64,000 bases of DNA, taken from Hanleya hanleyi. Its lineage: Eukaryota; Mollusca; Polyplacophora; Lepidopleurida; Hanleyidae. The notes beneath the pieces were generated by a model that did not search any database, was not told where the DNA came from, and saw only the letters and a list, made by a program, of their open reading frames with translations. A program made the position numbers and the translations under genes. Location of the stretch: contig JAVTVY010018892.1 in NCBI GenBank assembly GCA_036873755.1, positions 1 to 64,000 of the forward strand, read 5' to 3'. Positions 23,625-33,714 of this stretch are shown one piece after another (positions within the stretch are counted from its first letter, which is position 1; every line of letters starts with the position of its first letter).

Positions 23625-24990
23625 GTTTGGGGGGACTGTGACCTTGACCTTTGACAAATTGATCTCAAAGTGAATATGGCTTCTCTTTGCCATGAGAGTA
23701 AGGTATACCCAAAGTTTGGTACCAATCCATACCTTGAAACTAGAGATATCGCATGGACAGCAGATGTTAAAGTATTAATGGACAGAACACAACATCGCAT
23801 AACACGGCATCGTCTTCGACAGGCATATGAAAATGTGACTTTTAATGATTTCTTGATTTTGGGGCCACAATGACATTGACCATGTCCCTCTAATGTATCT
23901 ACTGGCACAAAAAAAAAATATTTTTAGTGATTTCCTGATTTTGGGGCCACACTAACCTTGACCTTAACTTGACTTAAATTTTGGTACAGGACACATCGTC
24001 TTCCCTCAATGTATCAATGGACAAAAAAAAAATCATGATTTTTATCAATTTCATGATTTTGGGGGTCACAGTGGCCTCGACCTTCGGCCTTGACCTACTT
24101 TTTGGTATGTCCCCCTAATGTATCTACTGACACAAAAAAAAAGTAATTTTAAAGATTTCTTGATTTTGGAGTCACAGTGACCTTGACTATTGACCTTGAC
24201 CTAATTTTTTGTACATGGGTAATCGTCTGAATGGATACAAAAAAATCATGATTTTTAACAATTTCATGATTTGGGGTCACAGTAACCTTGACCTTTGACC
24301 TTGACCTACATTTTGGTATGTGACACATCGTGTCTCCCTAATGTATCTACTGACACAAAAAAGTTATTCTTAATATTTTGCTGATTTTGGGGTCACTGAC
24401 CTTTGACCTTCGACCTTGACCTAATTTTTGGTATGTGACAATTCATTTCCCTCTATTGAATCCATTCACAAAAAAATAATTTTTTTTAGTGATTTCCTGA
24501 TTTTTCGGTCACACTGACCTTTGACCTCCGACTTCGACCTACATTTGGTATGCAACACTCAGGGCATCCACTCACTAAAAATTAGAACTGTAGATAGAAA
24601 ACTGTCAATGATCAATGATTTTCTGATTTTTAGTCAACAGTGACCTTTGACCTGTTTCCTCGACCCCAATTCCGGTACGCCACACATCGTCTTCACCTAG
24701 TGTATCCACTCCCAAAAAGTTGCAACTATGGATAGAAAACGTTCACAGATATAGACCGGACACAAATACTTCAGTGATTTCCTGTTTTTCAGGCCAGTGA
24801 CCTTTGCCCTCTGACCTCGACCTTCATTTCATTACGCGGCACATCGTCTCCCTGTAGGGTATCCACTCACCAAAAATTAGAACTGTAGATAGAAAACTGT
24901 CCCAGATACAGACCGGACACGAGGGACGGACAGACGGACGGACGGACACACGGACGGAAACCGCCATCACATAATACGTCCGCCTTTTGG
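23625..24990. repeat. TGACCTTGACC tandem repeat of about 100 bp units
   Basis: About ten diverged units, each with GATTTCCTGATTTTGGGGTC, CAGTGACCTTTGACCTTGACC, a TTTTGGTATG...ACACATCGTC block and CTAATGTATCTACTGACACA plus an A-run. The array ends in a GGACGGACGG tract and CGTCCGCCTTTTGGCGGCCG. Such arrays are familiar from bivalve and other mollusc genomes. Confidence 0.8.
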
Positions 24991-25149
24991 CGGCCGTATA
25001 AAAATAAAGAAGGAAAAGAAAAAGTTGACCGAAAAATCAGTCCCAAAATGCATTTTGTATATGACGCCACTATGACGTGCGCCCAGCCTGGATTGTTTTC
25101 ATTTTCTTGTAGAGCTTGAGATTCTACCTCTAGCCCAAGGAATACTACA

Positions 25150-25312
25150 CTGAAAAAAAAATTCCTTAAAATTTAAGGAATATTCCCCGACTATTACACC
25201 AGCGGAATATTCCTTAAAATTCAATAAGGAATATTCCGTAGCATGTTAAGGAAATTCCTTAACATGGTAAGGAATATTCCTTAGTTATGTTGAGGAATAT
25301 TCCGCTGGAATT
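25150..25312. repeat. Clustered GGAATATTCC palindromes
   Basis: Six or so copies of AAGGAATATTCC or TTCCTTAA in both orientations over 160 bp, able to fold into several alternative hairpins. No gene. Confidence 0.8.
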
Positions 25313-25735
25313 TTTCTTTTTTCTGTGTATTTAGGTGAACGAGGGGCAGAATTGGCCCTCCGCAGGCATGATTAGGCCTCAAATCGCTCAGGCCAGGTAG
25401 GGCTAAAGTAGTATCTTTCCGGAGAAGCGAGAGTGAAATGGGTGCTCTCTGCTATAACTTTCACAAAACTCAACAATTTGATTTCTACGAAAGGCGTATT
25501 TTTTTTTTAACTTTCGATCAACCACTTTATTTTTATAGAAGATACTTCTATGAAACATTTCTGTGTGGTGGTTATCCATATGATTGAGTATTACTTTTCT
25601 AGGGGTCATCAAGTGCATATGTCAAGTGAATAACTGATTAATCACGAAAATGTATACATTTTTGTTGTGAATCGCGAATCGTTTCGGTTGTCATACTAAT
25701 CCATATTGGCGATACGAGATAATACAAGAGTACTT

Positions 25736-25797
25736 GTAAGTCAACTTGAAGGTAGGTAAGTCAACTTGAAGGTAGGTAAGTCAACTTGAAGGTAGGT
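25736..25797. repeat. Three-copy 20-bp tandem repeat
   Basis: GTAAGTCAACTTGAAGGTAG is repeated three times head to tail with no mismatches. Confidence 0.95.
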
Positions 25798-25799
25798 CA

Positions 25800-26925
25800 A
25801 TGAGTGCAGATAACAGAGTAAATTCGTACACTAATGCACAAATATAATGCATGTATAATCTGAGAACAGTGAAATGGAATATGTATGTAGCAGTTGCATA
25901 ACTGCGTCAATGTAGAGCTGGTAGAATTCACAGTACATGAATCTGTCATTGCCATCTACTCGCTCCCCCTCCAAACCACCTCCCCCCAACCACCTCTGGA
26001 CGATGTTTCATGATCGCCAATAGCATTTTCAACAAGTTCAGTTTCTCCCGCTGAACCTCCATTCATATTTTCGTCTAACATCAAAGAATTATCTTACTTC
26101 AAATCCGGTACACATTTGTCAAAATTAAACTATTTACATCATATATAACCAGTTTGGCATATTTCAATCATGTTTAAGAGAAAGCTAAAGATCGAGGCTT
26201 ATTCGCATTTAAACTTTCACGTCAGCACCACGTAAAAACTAAAATCGTGGCCATCTGTAACTTTTGTTCGTCTAATCGGAAGCATTTTTATCATCTCCAA
26301 GTATGTGACGGCCGAGCGTCATTCATTCGCTGTTCGTTCCGTCACTTGTTTGAGAGAAACATCGTGAGATAATACAGCAATTAGTCCACACGCAGAACCC
26401 GGAATTGCTAACTTTCGTTCAACCCGAGAAAGCAGAATATTGTATTCCCCAAGTGGTGGTCACATATTTCTGAGACCACGAGAGGTTCTCACAGAGGTCA
26501 TTAAGTGCATGATGGGTCTTCCCAAATGGAGATTTTTTTCCTGCGTTAAGGCCGCATGAATATTATTTTTTGTTTCACGGGCGTATTTTTGTTTCAAGGT
26601 TGGAGGCGATGCATAAAAATAAAACTCAACATTTCAAGTTCACGCCCTTTCATTTTGCAGGTAGATGAGTTTCCGCTCACATACATTGTAAATCTGAGAA
26701 TTATGAATCATATAATTCAATGTCCTGAAATTAACACTGTTATGAATGTATATGAACTATATTGGATATGAGTATTTTAATCAATGTAGTAGATAATCAA
26801 TTATAAAAGCATTTAAGGGATGCTGATCTATATTCCTTATGATTTAAGCTAAATTTTGCACAATGTACACGCCCAATGTTACTAGAAATAATCACCAACC
26901 AATTAAATTGAATCAATTTATCAAA
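25800..26925. other. No gene seen
   Basis: AT-rich intergenic DNA with a short C-rich patch near 25968. No reading frame with recognisable content. Confidence 0.5.
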
Positions 26926-28132
26926 GTGATGCCAATAATAGCATATATATGTGTGACATACTTCTCTGTCGAATAATTGCATACATTCCCAATATAATTT
27001 TCTGTGGAACACTTGTAAGCACTCCAAGTATGTATCTGTGGGACAATTGTAAACATTTCCAGTATATTTCTGCGGCATATTTTTCTGTGGAACAATTGTA
27101 AACATTCCCTGCATAATCCTTTGTGCCATAATTGTAAACATTCCCAGCACATCCCTCTGTGGAACAACTTTAAATACTCCCAGTAAATTTCTCCGTGAAA
27201 CAATTTTAAATGTTCCCAGTAAACTCCTTAGTCGTTATCCAATCCGTGACATATACGTGCGCCTGATAATTTAATATTTTTGCATATTAATAGCATATAT
27301 ATGTGTGACATACTTCCCTGTCGAATAATTGCATACATTCCCAATATAATGTTCTGTGAAACACTTGTAAGCACTCCAAGTATGTATCTGGTCGTTATCC
27401 AATCCGTGACATATATGTGCGTCTGACAATTTAACATTTTTGCATATTAATAGCATATATTGTGTGACATACTTCCCCGTCGAATAATTGCATACATTCC
27501 CAATATAATTTTCTGTGAAACACTTGTAAGCACTCCAAGTATGTATCTGTGGGACAATTGTAAACATTTCCAGTATATTTCTGTGGCATATTTTCTGTGG
27601 AACAATTATAAACATTCCCGGCATAATATTTTGTGCCATAATTGTAAACATTCCCAGCACATCCCTCTGTGGAACAACTTTAAATACTCCCAGTATATTT
27701 CTTCGTGAAACAATTTTAAATGTTCCCAGTAAACTCCTTAGTCGTTATCCAATCCGTGACATATACGTGCGTCTGACAATTTAATATTTTTACATATTAA
27801 TAGCATATATATGTGTGTCGAATAATTGTATACATTCCCAATATAATTTTCTGTGGAACACTTGTAAGCACTCCAAGTATGTATCTGTGGGACAATTGTA
27901 AACATTTCCAGTATATATCTGTGGCATATTTTTCTGTGGAACAATTGTAAACATTCCCTGCATAATCCTTTGTGCCATAATTGTAAACATTCCCAGCACA
28001 TCCCTCTGTGGAACAACTTTAAATACTCCCAGTATATTTCTCCGTGAAACAATTTTAAATGTTCCCAGTAAAATCCTTAGTCGTGATCCAATCCGTGACA
28101 TATACGTGCGTCTGACAATTTAATATTTTTGC
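26926..28132 (-). repeat. Higher-order satellite of 36-bp subrepeats
   Basis: The higher-order unit starts at GTCGT(T/G)ATCCAATCCGTGAC at 27231, 27391, 27742 and 28081. Two intervals are near full length (351 and 339 bp) and one is a 160-bp internally deleted unit; a partial unit lies to the left. Each unit contains consecutive ~36-bp subrepeats such as TGTGGAACAATTGTAAACAT plus TCCCAGCA. On the minus strand the subrepeat opens frames with a 12-residue period, which I take as a by-product of the repeat. Confidence 0.85.
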
Positions 28133-28719
28133 TGTACTGAGAACTACTATAAACACCTAATATTTCATCAGTGTGATGACTTACTTTTGAACACAGTTTT
28201 GTGGAAATATTTTACTTATTGTTATCCAGTGTGTGGCACAGGGTCAGCCTAACGAGTGATTAGCATTCTGTTGATTACCATAGTAACCGTTTGCATATGA
28301 GATCGTATTAGTGCGTCTGTTATAAGTAAAACATTGGTAAACAAGATATAAGCAATACATTATATGCCGCGACAAAATCTAGAACTCTCTCAATCGATTA
28401 TTGCCTAATATGATTACAATCAATAGCAATAACCGTAACAATTTTGTGTGTGTGCACAAAACTTTACCTTATTTTACTCTTCTCGGTAACTGCTGGAGCC
28501 CCATCGTCACGCTGGAGAACCAGTTTATGTTAAGGCTCTCCATAATTAACGCTTGTAAAATTTGTTTAGTGATTTATGTTGTAAATATAATTAATATTTT
28601 TCTCATCTATAACCTTTTCCCTTCCATGGTATGCACATTAAGCCATGCTGAAAACCTATACACGCTCGAGCAAATTGTCCGATTGAATCTTTTCCTCTTT
28701 GTATCTCTAGGATTCGACA
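28133..28719 (+). other. Probable 5' region of the following LINE; no gene called
   Basis: AT-rich, with a 108-codon frame at 28401-28727 of hydrophobic composition and no recognisable domain. It leads directly into the LINE reading frame at 28720 and may be its 5' untranslated region or a degraded first ORF. Confidence 0.35.
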
Positions 28720-29658
28720 ATGGGTAATGATTTGACGAACTATCGTATAACAATCGGACACTTTTTCTTAAGGACGCACAGTATCCACGTCATTAATACC
28801 CGTGTGAAAAGAAATTCGCCTTTCTCTAATGATTATTTTGGATGTCTCCAGATCAATGTAAAATGTTCATTAGCGATCGTAAGTCTCTGCTGCCTTCAAA
28901 GCCAATGCCTGGGCACAAATATATTCATGATTTTACCACTACTTCTTATGGTTTGCGGCGACATTGAGTCAAATCCCGGTCCTGACTCTGATATTCATGG
29001 CCTCAGAATTCTTCATCTCAATATTCGTAGTATACGTACAAAGCTATCATATGTGAAAGATATCGCAGAAGATTTTGATATACTGTGCTTCACTGAAACA
29101 AAGTTGGACGATTCTGTCACTGACGAACAATTGCTTATAGAAGGCTTTGAAAAACCCTATCGTAAAGACAGGAACCCTCACATATCATCGCCGTGGGGCG
29201 GTATCCCGATTTATACATCTGTGCAATTGAAGTGTACTAGACGAGCAGAGCTAGAGATTGGTAATTTCGAAACTATGTTTATAAATATACAACTCAAAGG
29301 AAATAATATCCTTCTAAACGTCTCCTACATAGTACCCAAAAGCCCAATTCGAGTATATGATTCATTCGAGAATATGATTGAAAATGCCACACCTTATAAT
29401 AACAGGGGACCTAAACGACGGTCTTTTAAACAATAATTCCCGCTATTTATCCCAAATCTTCCAGAGGTGTAATGTAAATAATATCATAACTGAACCAACC
29501 CGAGTTACTGCACACTCTGCTACCCTATTAGACCCGATTATCACCAGTGAAGAAATTAAAGTTCAGGATTGCGGTGTTATAAATGTTGATCGGGAAATAA
29601 GTGATCATAGAGCTACATATGCTGAATTGCTGGTCAGACATAATATCCAACATGCCTA
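28720..29658 (+). pseudogene. LINE ORF with 2A-like motif and endonuclease domain, truncated
   Basis: The ATG at 28720 begins an 80-residue leader with a hydrophobic stretch (FMILPLLLMVC), followed by DIESNPGP (28960-28983), which fits the 2A-like consensus D-V/I-E-x-N-P-G-P. An AP-endonuclease-like domain follows: LRILHLNIRSIRTKL, DILCFTETKLDD, and after a frameshift between 29378 and 29436, ITGDLNDG, LLDPIITS and a late SDHRA block. The frame is cut at 29658, where the terminal repeat of the Polinton-like element starts. The reverse transcriptase is absent and does not reappear beyond 44604. CR1/L2-like affiliation is likely but not proven. Confidence 0.85.
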
Positions 29659-31330
29659 AGTAGTAGGGAAAACATGTTTAAAGTCCCCTTTCACCCGGAT
29701 GTAACTATGACGTCACAACTTCCGATGGTGGCGCCATCTGTACACTTTGGACGCAAGGGAGACAACTCGATCTGCCAGAGTTTGGCCGCCATCTTGAATT
29801 TTTGAGGAGGTGTGGGCGGCCATCTTGAATTGTGTGGAAAAGGGGATGTATTCTTCCGCGGTGATGCGGTCCTGGCGGTGATGCGGTCTGCCTCCGCGGA
29901 GAAAAAGTAGTCCCTAGACTGGAAATACGCTGCATGGTCCGATGGGGTCGAGTGAGGTATCAAAGTGAAGCATTTGTGAGGGGGCATCTGATGGGCTGGG
30001 TGTGGGGTTGAAATATCGGCATTCTGCGCATGCGCAGTGGCCCAAGGGTATGGAAATAGACGTTTTGAGAGCTAGGGGAGCCCCTAATGGGCCGATGGAG
30101 TTGAGTGAGGTATCAAAGTGAAGCATTCGTGAAGGGGCATCAGATGGGTTGGGTGGGTGCATGTACAATTTTTCCTGAAAAAAACCGGAACACGGACTTT
30201 ATCGAAAAATCCGGGGAAATGCCTATATGGGGTATGGGGGGGTATATAGGTCGCCGGGCTTAACGGGGCTTGCCTATCAATAGAGTTATCTCCCCCTAGT
30301 TCCAGGGTGGGTGTATGTAAAATTTTTCCTGAAAAAATACGGAACACGGACTTTATTCTAAATTACGGGAAAATGCCTATATGGGGTACGGGGGGTATAG
30401 GACCATCCTGGGAAACCTACTTCTAGACATTTGCGGTAGGGTTGTTTGGATTTGTTTTTCACGTCTCGTCATATAGAACACGATAGGAAGTGTCCCGGAG
30501 CGAATCGGTGAAATTTTTGAAAAAGTACGATATAGCCCCATATAGTCCCATACTGGGGGTATAGGACCCATGTTTGTCCCCCTGGGAAACCTACTTCTAG
30601 ACATTTGCGGTAGGGTTCTTTGGATTTGTTTTTCACGTCTCGTCATTTAGAACATGATAGGAAGTGTCCCGGAGCGAATCGGTGAAATTTTTGAAAAAGT
30701 ACGATATAGCCCCATATAGTCCCATACTGGGGGTATAGGACCCATGTGGAACCTAATGGGAAACTTACTTCTATACATTTGCGGTAGGGTTGTTTGGATT
30801 TGTTTTTCACGTCTCGTCATTTAGAACACGATAGGACGTGTCCCGGAGCGAAACGGTGAAATTTTTGAAAAAAGTCACCGAGGCCTAGGTAGGCCCATAG
30901 GCCTATACTGCATGGCTATGGGTGTATAGGGCCATACGGGGTGGACGTGTTGGAGTCTAGGTGGGCCACTAATGGTCCGATGGGGTCGAGTGAGGTCTTA
31001 TTTTGAAGCTCTCATGCAGGAGCACTTGACTACACTAATGGTTCGTACGTTGTCAATACTCTGCGCATGCACAACCTGGCCGTAGTATAGAAAGCAGATG
31101 AAAATAGACGTTTTGGAGCTAGGGGAGTCCCTAGTGGGTCGATGGAGGCGTATGAGGTATCCATGTGAAGCCTAGGTGAGGGGGCTAGACTAGGGTGTCG
31201 TTTCCATTCTGCTGCGCAGGTCACGTGGGTTGTGACGTCACTTCCGGTTTGGGTGAATGGGGCGTGACCTTTGGACATGTCTAGACTTGTCTGTGTCTCT
31301 CCGTGTCATGTACTGGGGGGTTTTCCCTGG
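29659..31330 (+). repeat. Left terminal inverted repeat of the Polinton-like element
   Basis: Matches about 42750-44604 in reverse. From the tip: AGTAGTAG, a CRE, AAGATGGCGG-type YY1-like sites near 29810-29835, paired CCGCGG palindromes at 29852-29902, units with TGCGCATGCGCAG, and three copies of a ~180-bp unit (30400-30890) containing ACTTCTAGACATTTGCGGTA and CACGTCTCGTCAT. Several deletions distinguish it from the right copy. Confidence 0.85.
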
Positions 31331-31878
31331 CATGTCGCCATTTTGGAGCCGCCATTTTGTAGCCGCCATTTTGGGTTGAGGCGTGACCTTTGGACATGTC
31401 TAGACTTGTTTGTGTTTGTCTGGGGTTTTTCCCTGGCATGCCGCCATTTTGGAGCCGCCACCAAACCGGAAGTGACGTCACTTCCGGTTTATGGTGGAGG
31501 TCATGAGGAGGTGTGCGCAGGAGTGTTCTCAGCCAATCACAACCGAGTATTTTGACCCGGTGCATTATGGGACATATCCAAGATGGCGGCGTCCGCCTTC
31601 TGGTTCAAGATGGCGGCACGTCCGGTGTCGAAAACTGGCCATTTTGTCGGAGTGTGGTCATCTAGTGTCGAAAACTGCACCCTGTATGGACGTACCCGAA
31701 AAGACACGAAGGTGAGCGACATTCAGTCCCCACAGACAGGTTAGTACATGCATTCCTATCATGTTCACAGGTTACGCCCATTCACGAAGGGCCGTCACAG
31801 GGCGTAGTAGAAAAAAGCGCATTTCTAACCTTATTGACCTTATGGCGCAAGCGAGTATAACAAGTGCCACGCACGGTG
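31331..31878 (+). promoter_or_regulatory. Motif-rich upstream region of the gene block
   Basis: Contains an exact ETS-CRE-ETS palindrome at 31466-31489 (ACCGGAAGTGACGTCA and its mirror), several GCCGCCATTTTG / AAGATGGCGGC YY1-type sites (about 31340-31370, 31440-31460, 31575-31620) and GTGTCGAAAACTG repeats. The 31530-31720 part recurs at 50655-50815 in the other element. Motif identity is read directly; regulatory use is inferred. Confidence 0.55.
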
Positions 31879-31910
31879 TATAAAACCCTACCCAACAGGT
31901 ACACTATAAA
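31879..31910 (+). promoter_or_regulatory. Two TATA boxes before the first gene
   Basis: TATAAAA at 31879-31885 and TATAAA at 31905-31910, 37-68 bp before the ATG at 31947. Confidence 0.65.
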
Positions 31911-31946
31911 GCCACCTCTCTAACCGTTCCCTTTTCATTCTCCACC

Positions 31947-32633
31947 ATGGCAGCGAGCGGAACAGAGCTTGCGTTATTTCAACTGACGTCCGACGTCTAC
32001 CTCATCGTCAATGACGATCACCTGAAGCTGGTCCAAGACGCACCGCAGAAGGTGAAGATTTTGTTATCGCTATCAGGCTGGACTCTATTGACACGATTGT
32101 TACAGGGAAAAGAGCCCGAAAGGGATTTCATGCACGTGGAAGTCGGTGTGCACATACGCACTGCTGGAGAGGATTCCCTTTTTCCCCGGTTGGAACAGAG
32201 TGGAGGTACCTATATCACACTCTGTCCACCCTTATGGATGGCACTGAAAGATGTACTCCCCGAGGTGGATGACTTACTACACCCCGAGGTGAAAGAAGGG
32301 ACTGTGGCTACCCGGAGGCTTACACCTGGCTGCACCCTATTGTTGTATCCCACACGAGTGGACCTCATCGATAGCGGACTTAGGTGTTGGTGTACGACTG
32401 AACCCAAAGCGCACGTCTCTTTGTCACCGGAAGGATGGACTACCTTGAAACGGGTGTTGTTGGGTGACCTGCACGGTGATAGCATTTACCTGTGTGACGA
32501 CGTCTACATTTTCTGCGGTCCCTATTTTGCTCGACTCCTCTGTCTGAAGCGAGGTGGTTTTACCCTGGACCCTGATCTATGGACGGCTTTGGAACAAGTA
32601 GTCCCCATTGTCGATAAGGTACTATCTCTATAG
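31947..32633 (+). CDS. Novel protein with four PC4-like half repeats (228 aa)
   Basis: I do not recognise a named family. The protein is a tandem duplication of a domain of about 105 residues. Each domain is made of two related halves that end in the pattern hydrophobic-Ser/Thr-Leu-x-Pro-x-x-W-x-x-L, with the tryptophans at 45, 97, 164 and 212. The last half, with FTLDPDLWTALEQVVPIVD, closely resembles the C-terminal strand-helix of the PC4/p15 single-stranded-DNA-binding domain; that comparison is from memory of the motif. Single-domain relatives follow at 33163 and 33715. There is no signal peptide or membrane segment. If PC4-like, it could bind single-stranded or melted promoter DNA during replication or transcription of the element. 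Homology to the two neighbours is clear; the function is inference. Confidence 0.8.
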   Translation: MAASGTELALFQLTSDVYLIVNDDHLKLVQDAPQKVKILLSLSGWTLLTRLLQGKEPERDFMHVEVGVHIRTAGEDSLFPRLEQSGGTYITLCPPLWMALKDVLPEVDDLLHPEVKEGTVATRRLTPGCTLLLYPTRVDLIDSGLRCWCTTEPKAHVSLSPEGWTTLKRVLLGDLHGDSIYLCDDVYIFCGPYFARLLCLKRGGFTLDPDLWTALEQVVPIVDKVLSL

Positions 32634-32715
32634 GACCCACATAATCCATCAGAATAGTACGTATCACGGACTACACCCGTAGAGCTACATCTAGGCGCGC
32701 ATGTGTGACCTCGTC

Positions 32716-32722
32716 TATAAAA
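32716..32722 (+). promoter_or_regulatory. TATA box
   Basis: TATAAAA, 53 bp before the ATG at 32769. Confidence 0.65.
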
Positions 32723-32768
32723 CACGTCCCTCTGCATCCCACACCTTCATTTCTACGGTTGCAGAGCC

Positions 32769-33095
32769 ATGACGGAGATCCAGCCCTATGCGACTCGCAT
32801 TTTACAGCATGCCACCGTGGTTAATTCACTCACGGGTTACCGAGCAGTGGTTCGGTCCATGTTTGCAGATGGCGACGACAACGAGGGGCGACGCCATATC
32901 CTGAACGAGTTCACAGAAGCGGTCCTCGACAGAGTGCACCCGATGGAGAGGTGTGCCATCACTCACCACTACTGGACTATGACAGCCATACTTGATGCTC
33001 GGGCTATGGACCACGAGCGCTCACGCCGGAACCAGCGCCGGCTGGTTGGCCTCACAATAGTCTGTGCCCTATTGACCCTGGCGCTGTGGTATTGA
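32769..33095 (+). CDS. Small tail-anchored membrane protein (108 aa)
   Basis: Unrecognised. Residues 1-85 are mostly helical in composition with many charged residues. Residues about 90-108 form a hydrophobic stretch at the extreme C-terminus (LVGLTIVCALLTLALWY) preceded by a basic patch (RSRRNQRR), the layout of a tail-anchored protein facing the cytosol. It has its own TATA box and lies between two PC4-like genes. Adintoviruses and other DNA viruses can carry small tail-anchored apoptosis regulators, but I see no clear BH1 or BH2 motif, so I do not assign that role. Confidence 0.7.
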   Translation: MTEIQPYATRILQHATVVNSLTGYRAVVRSMFADGDDNEGRRHILNEFTEAVLDRVHPMERCAITHHYWTMTAILDARAMDHERSRRNQRRLVGLTIVCALLTLALWY

Positions 33096-33104
33096 CAGTG
33101 GGAC

Positions 33105-33112
33105 TATAAAAA
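33105..33112 (+). promoter_or_regulatory. TATA box
   Basis: TATAAAAA, 58 bp before the ATG at 33163. It supports that ATG as the start, because the frame is open further upstream only to a non-ATG codon next to the TATA box. Confidence 0.65.
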
Positions 33113-33162
33113 CGAGGGTGAGACAGAGTGTGTGTCCTTCACCGTTCGACATTGGATCAAGC

Positions 33163-33642
33163 ATGTCACCCGTCCTACGAGCCATCCTTCCCCTTACACC
33201 CCGGGTGGGGTTACACGTCTATGAAGATAAAGTCACCCTCGTGGAAGACCGTGGAGATGTTTGCTGGTCGCCCGCTGAGACCGTATCGAATACGGTTACG
33301 CTACACCGTGACGGCTGGACCAAATTTAAACGGGTGTTGAGCGGCGAGCTCGATGGACACGTCATCCACATGGACAATGACATCTACGTATACCGTGGAC
33401 CCTTCTTCCCACGCCTGGGCCGCTACCAAGATCCTACGCGAAGCTTCACCCTAGACCCCGATCTGTGGATAGCCTTCGAGAAAGTGGTGCCAGACGAGCG
33501 GTCATCAGACGAGTTGGAGTGGGCTCGTTCCCTGAGAGAATCGGCGGCAGAACCCAATGAACAACTGTCTAGCCATGAACCCGACGACGATGCCATTGAT
33601 TACCCGGCTAGACTCAGTCAGCCCAGTGATATGACCACCTGA
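33163..33642 (+). CDS. Novel PC4-like paralogue (159 aa)
   Basis: Single copy of the duplicated domain seen at 31947-32633. Residues 10-110 hold two halves: VTLHRDGWTKFKRVL (W52) and FTLDPDLWIAFEKVVP (W102), joined by GELDGHVIHMDNDIYVYRGPFF. The C-terminal 45 residues are acidic and Ser/Pro-rich with no predicted fold. The segment RSSDELEW recurs as RSSDELDW in the next gene, and its DNA is nearly identical, so the two genes are a recent tandem duplication. Function unknown; a single-stranded-DNA-binding or transcription-cofactor role is inferred from the PC4-like motif. Confidence 0.8.
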   Translation: MSPVLRAILPLTPRVGLHVYEDKVTLVEDRGDVCWSPAETVSNTVTLHRDGWTKFKRVLSGELDGHVIHMDNDIYVYRGPFFPRLGRYQDPTRSFTLDPDLWIAFEKVVPDERSSDELEWARSLRESAAEPNEQLSSHEPDDDAIDYPARLSQPSDMTT

Positions 33643-33667
33643 TCCTTTGATCTCACGGGGTTCTCCC

Positions 33668-33674
33668 TATAAAT
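33668..33674 (+). promoter_or_regulatory. TATA box
   Basis: TATAAAT, 47 bp before the ATG at 33715. Confidence 0.65.
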
Positions 33675-33714
33675 ACGAGAGACAGTCAAATCTGGTACCA
33701 TTCACGTACTGACC

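Noticed and set aside
32769..33095. Bcl-2-like apoptosis regulator
   Set aside because: Only the C-terminal membrane anchor fits. I could not find BH1 or BH2 signature residues, so I left it as an unassigned tail-anchored protein.
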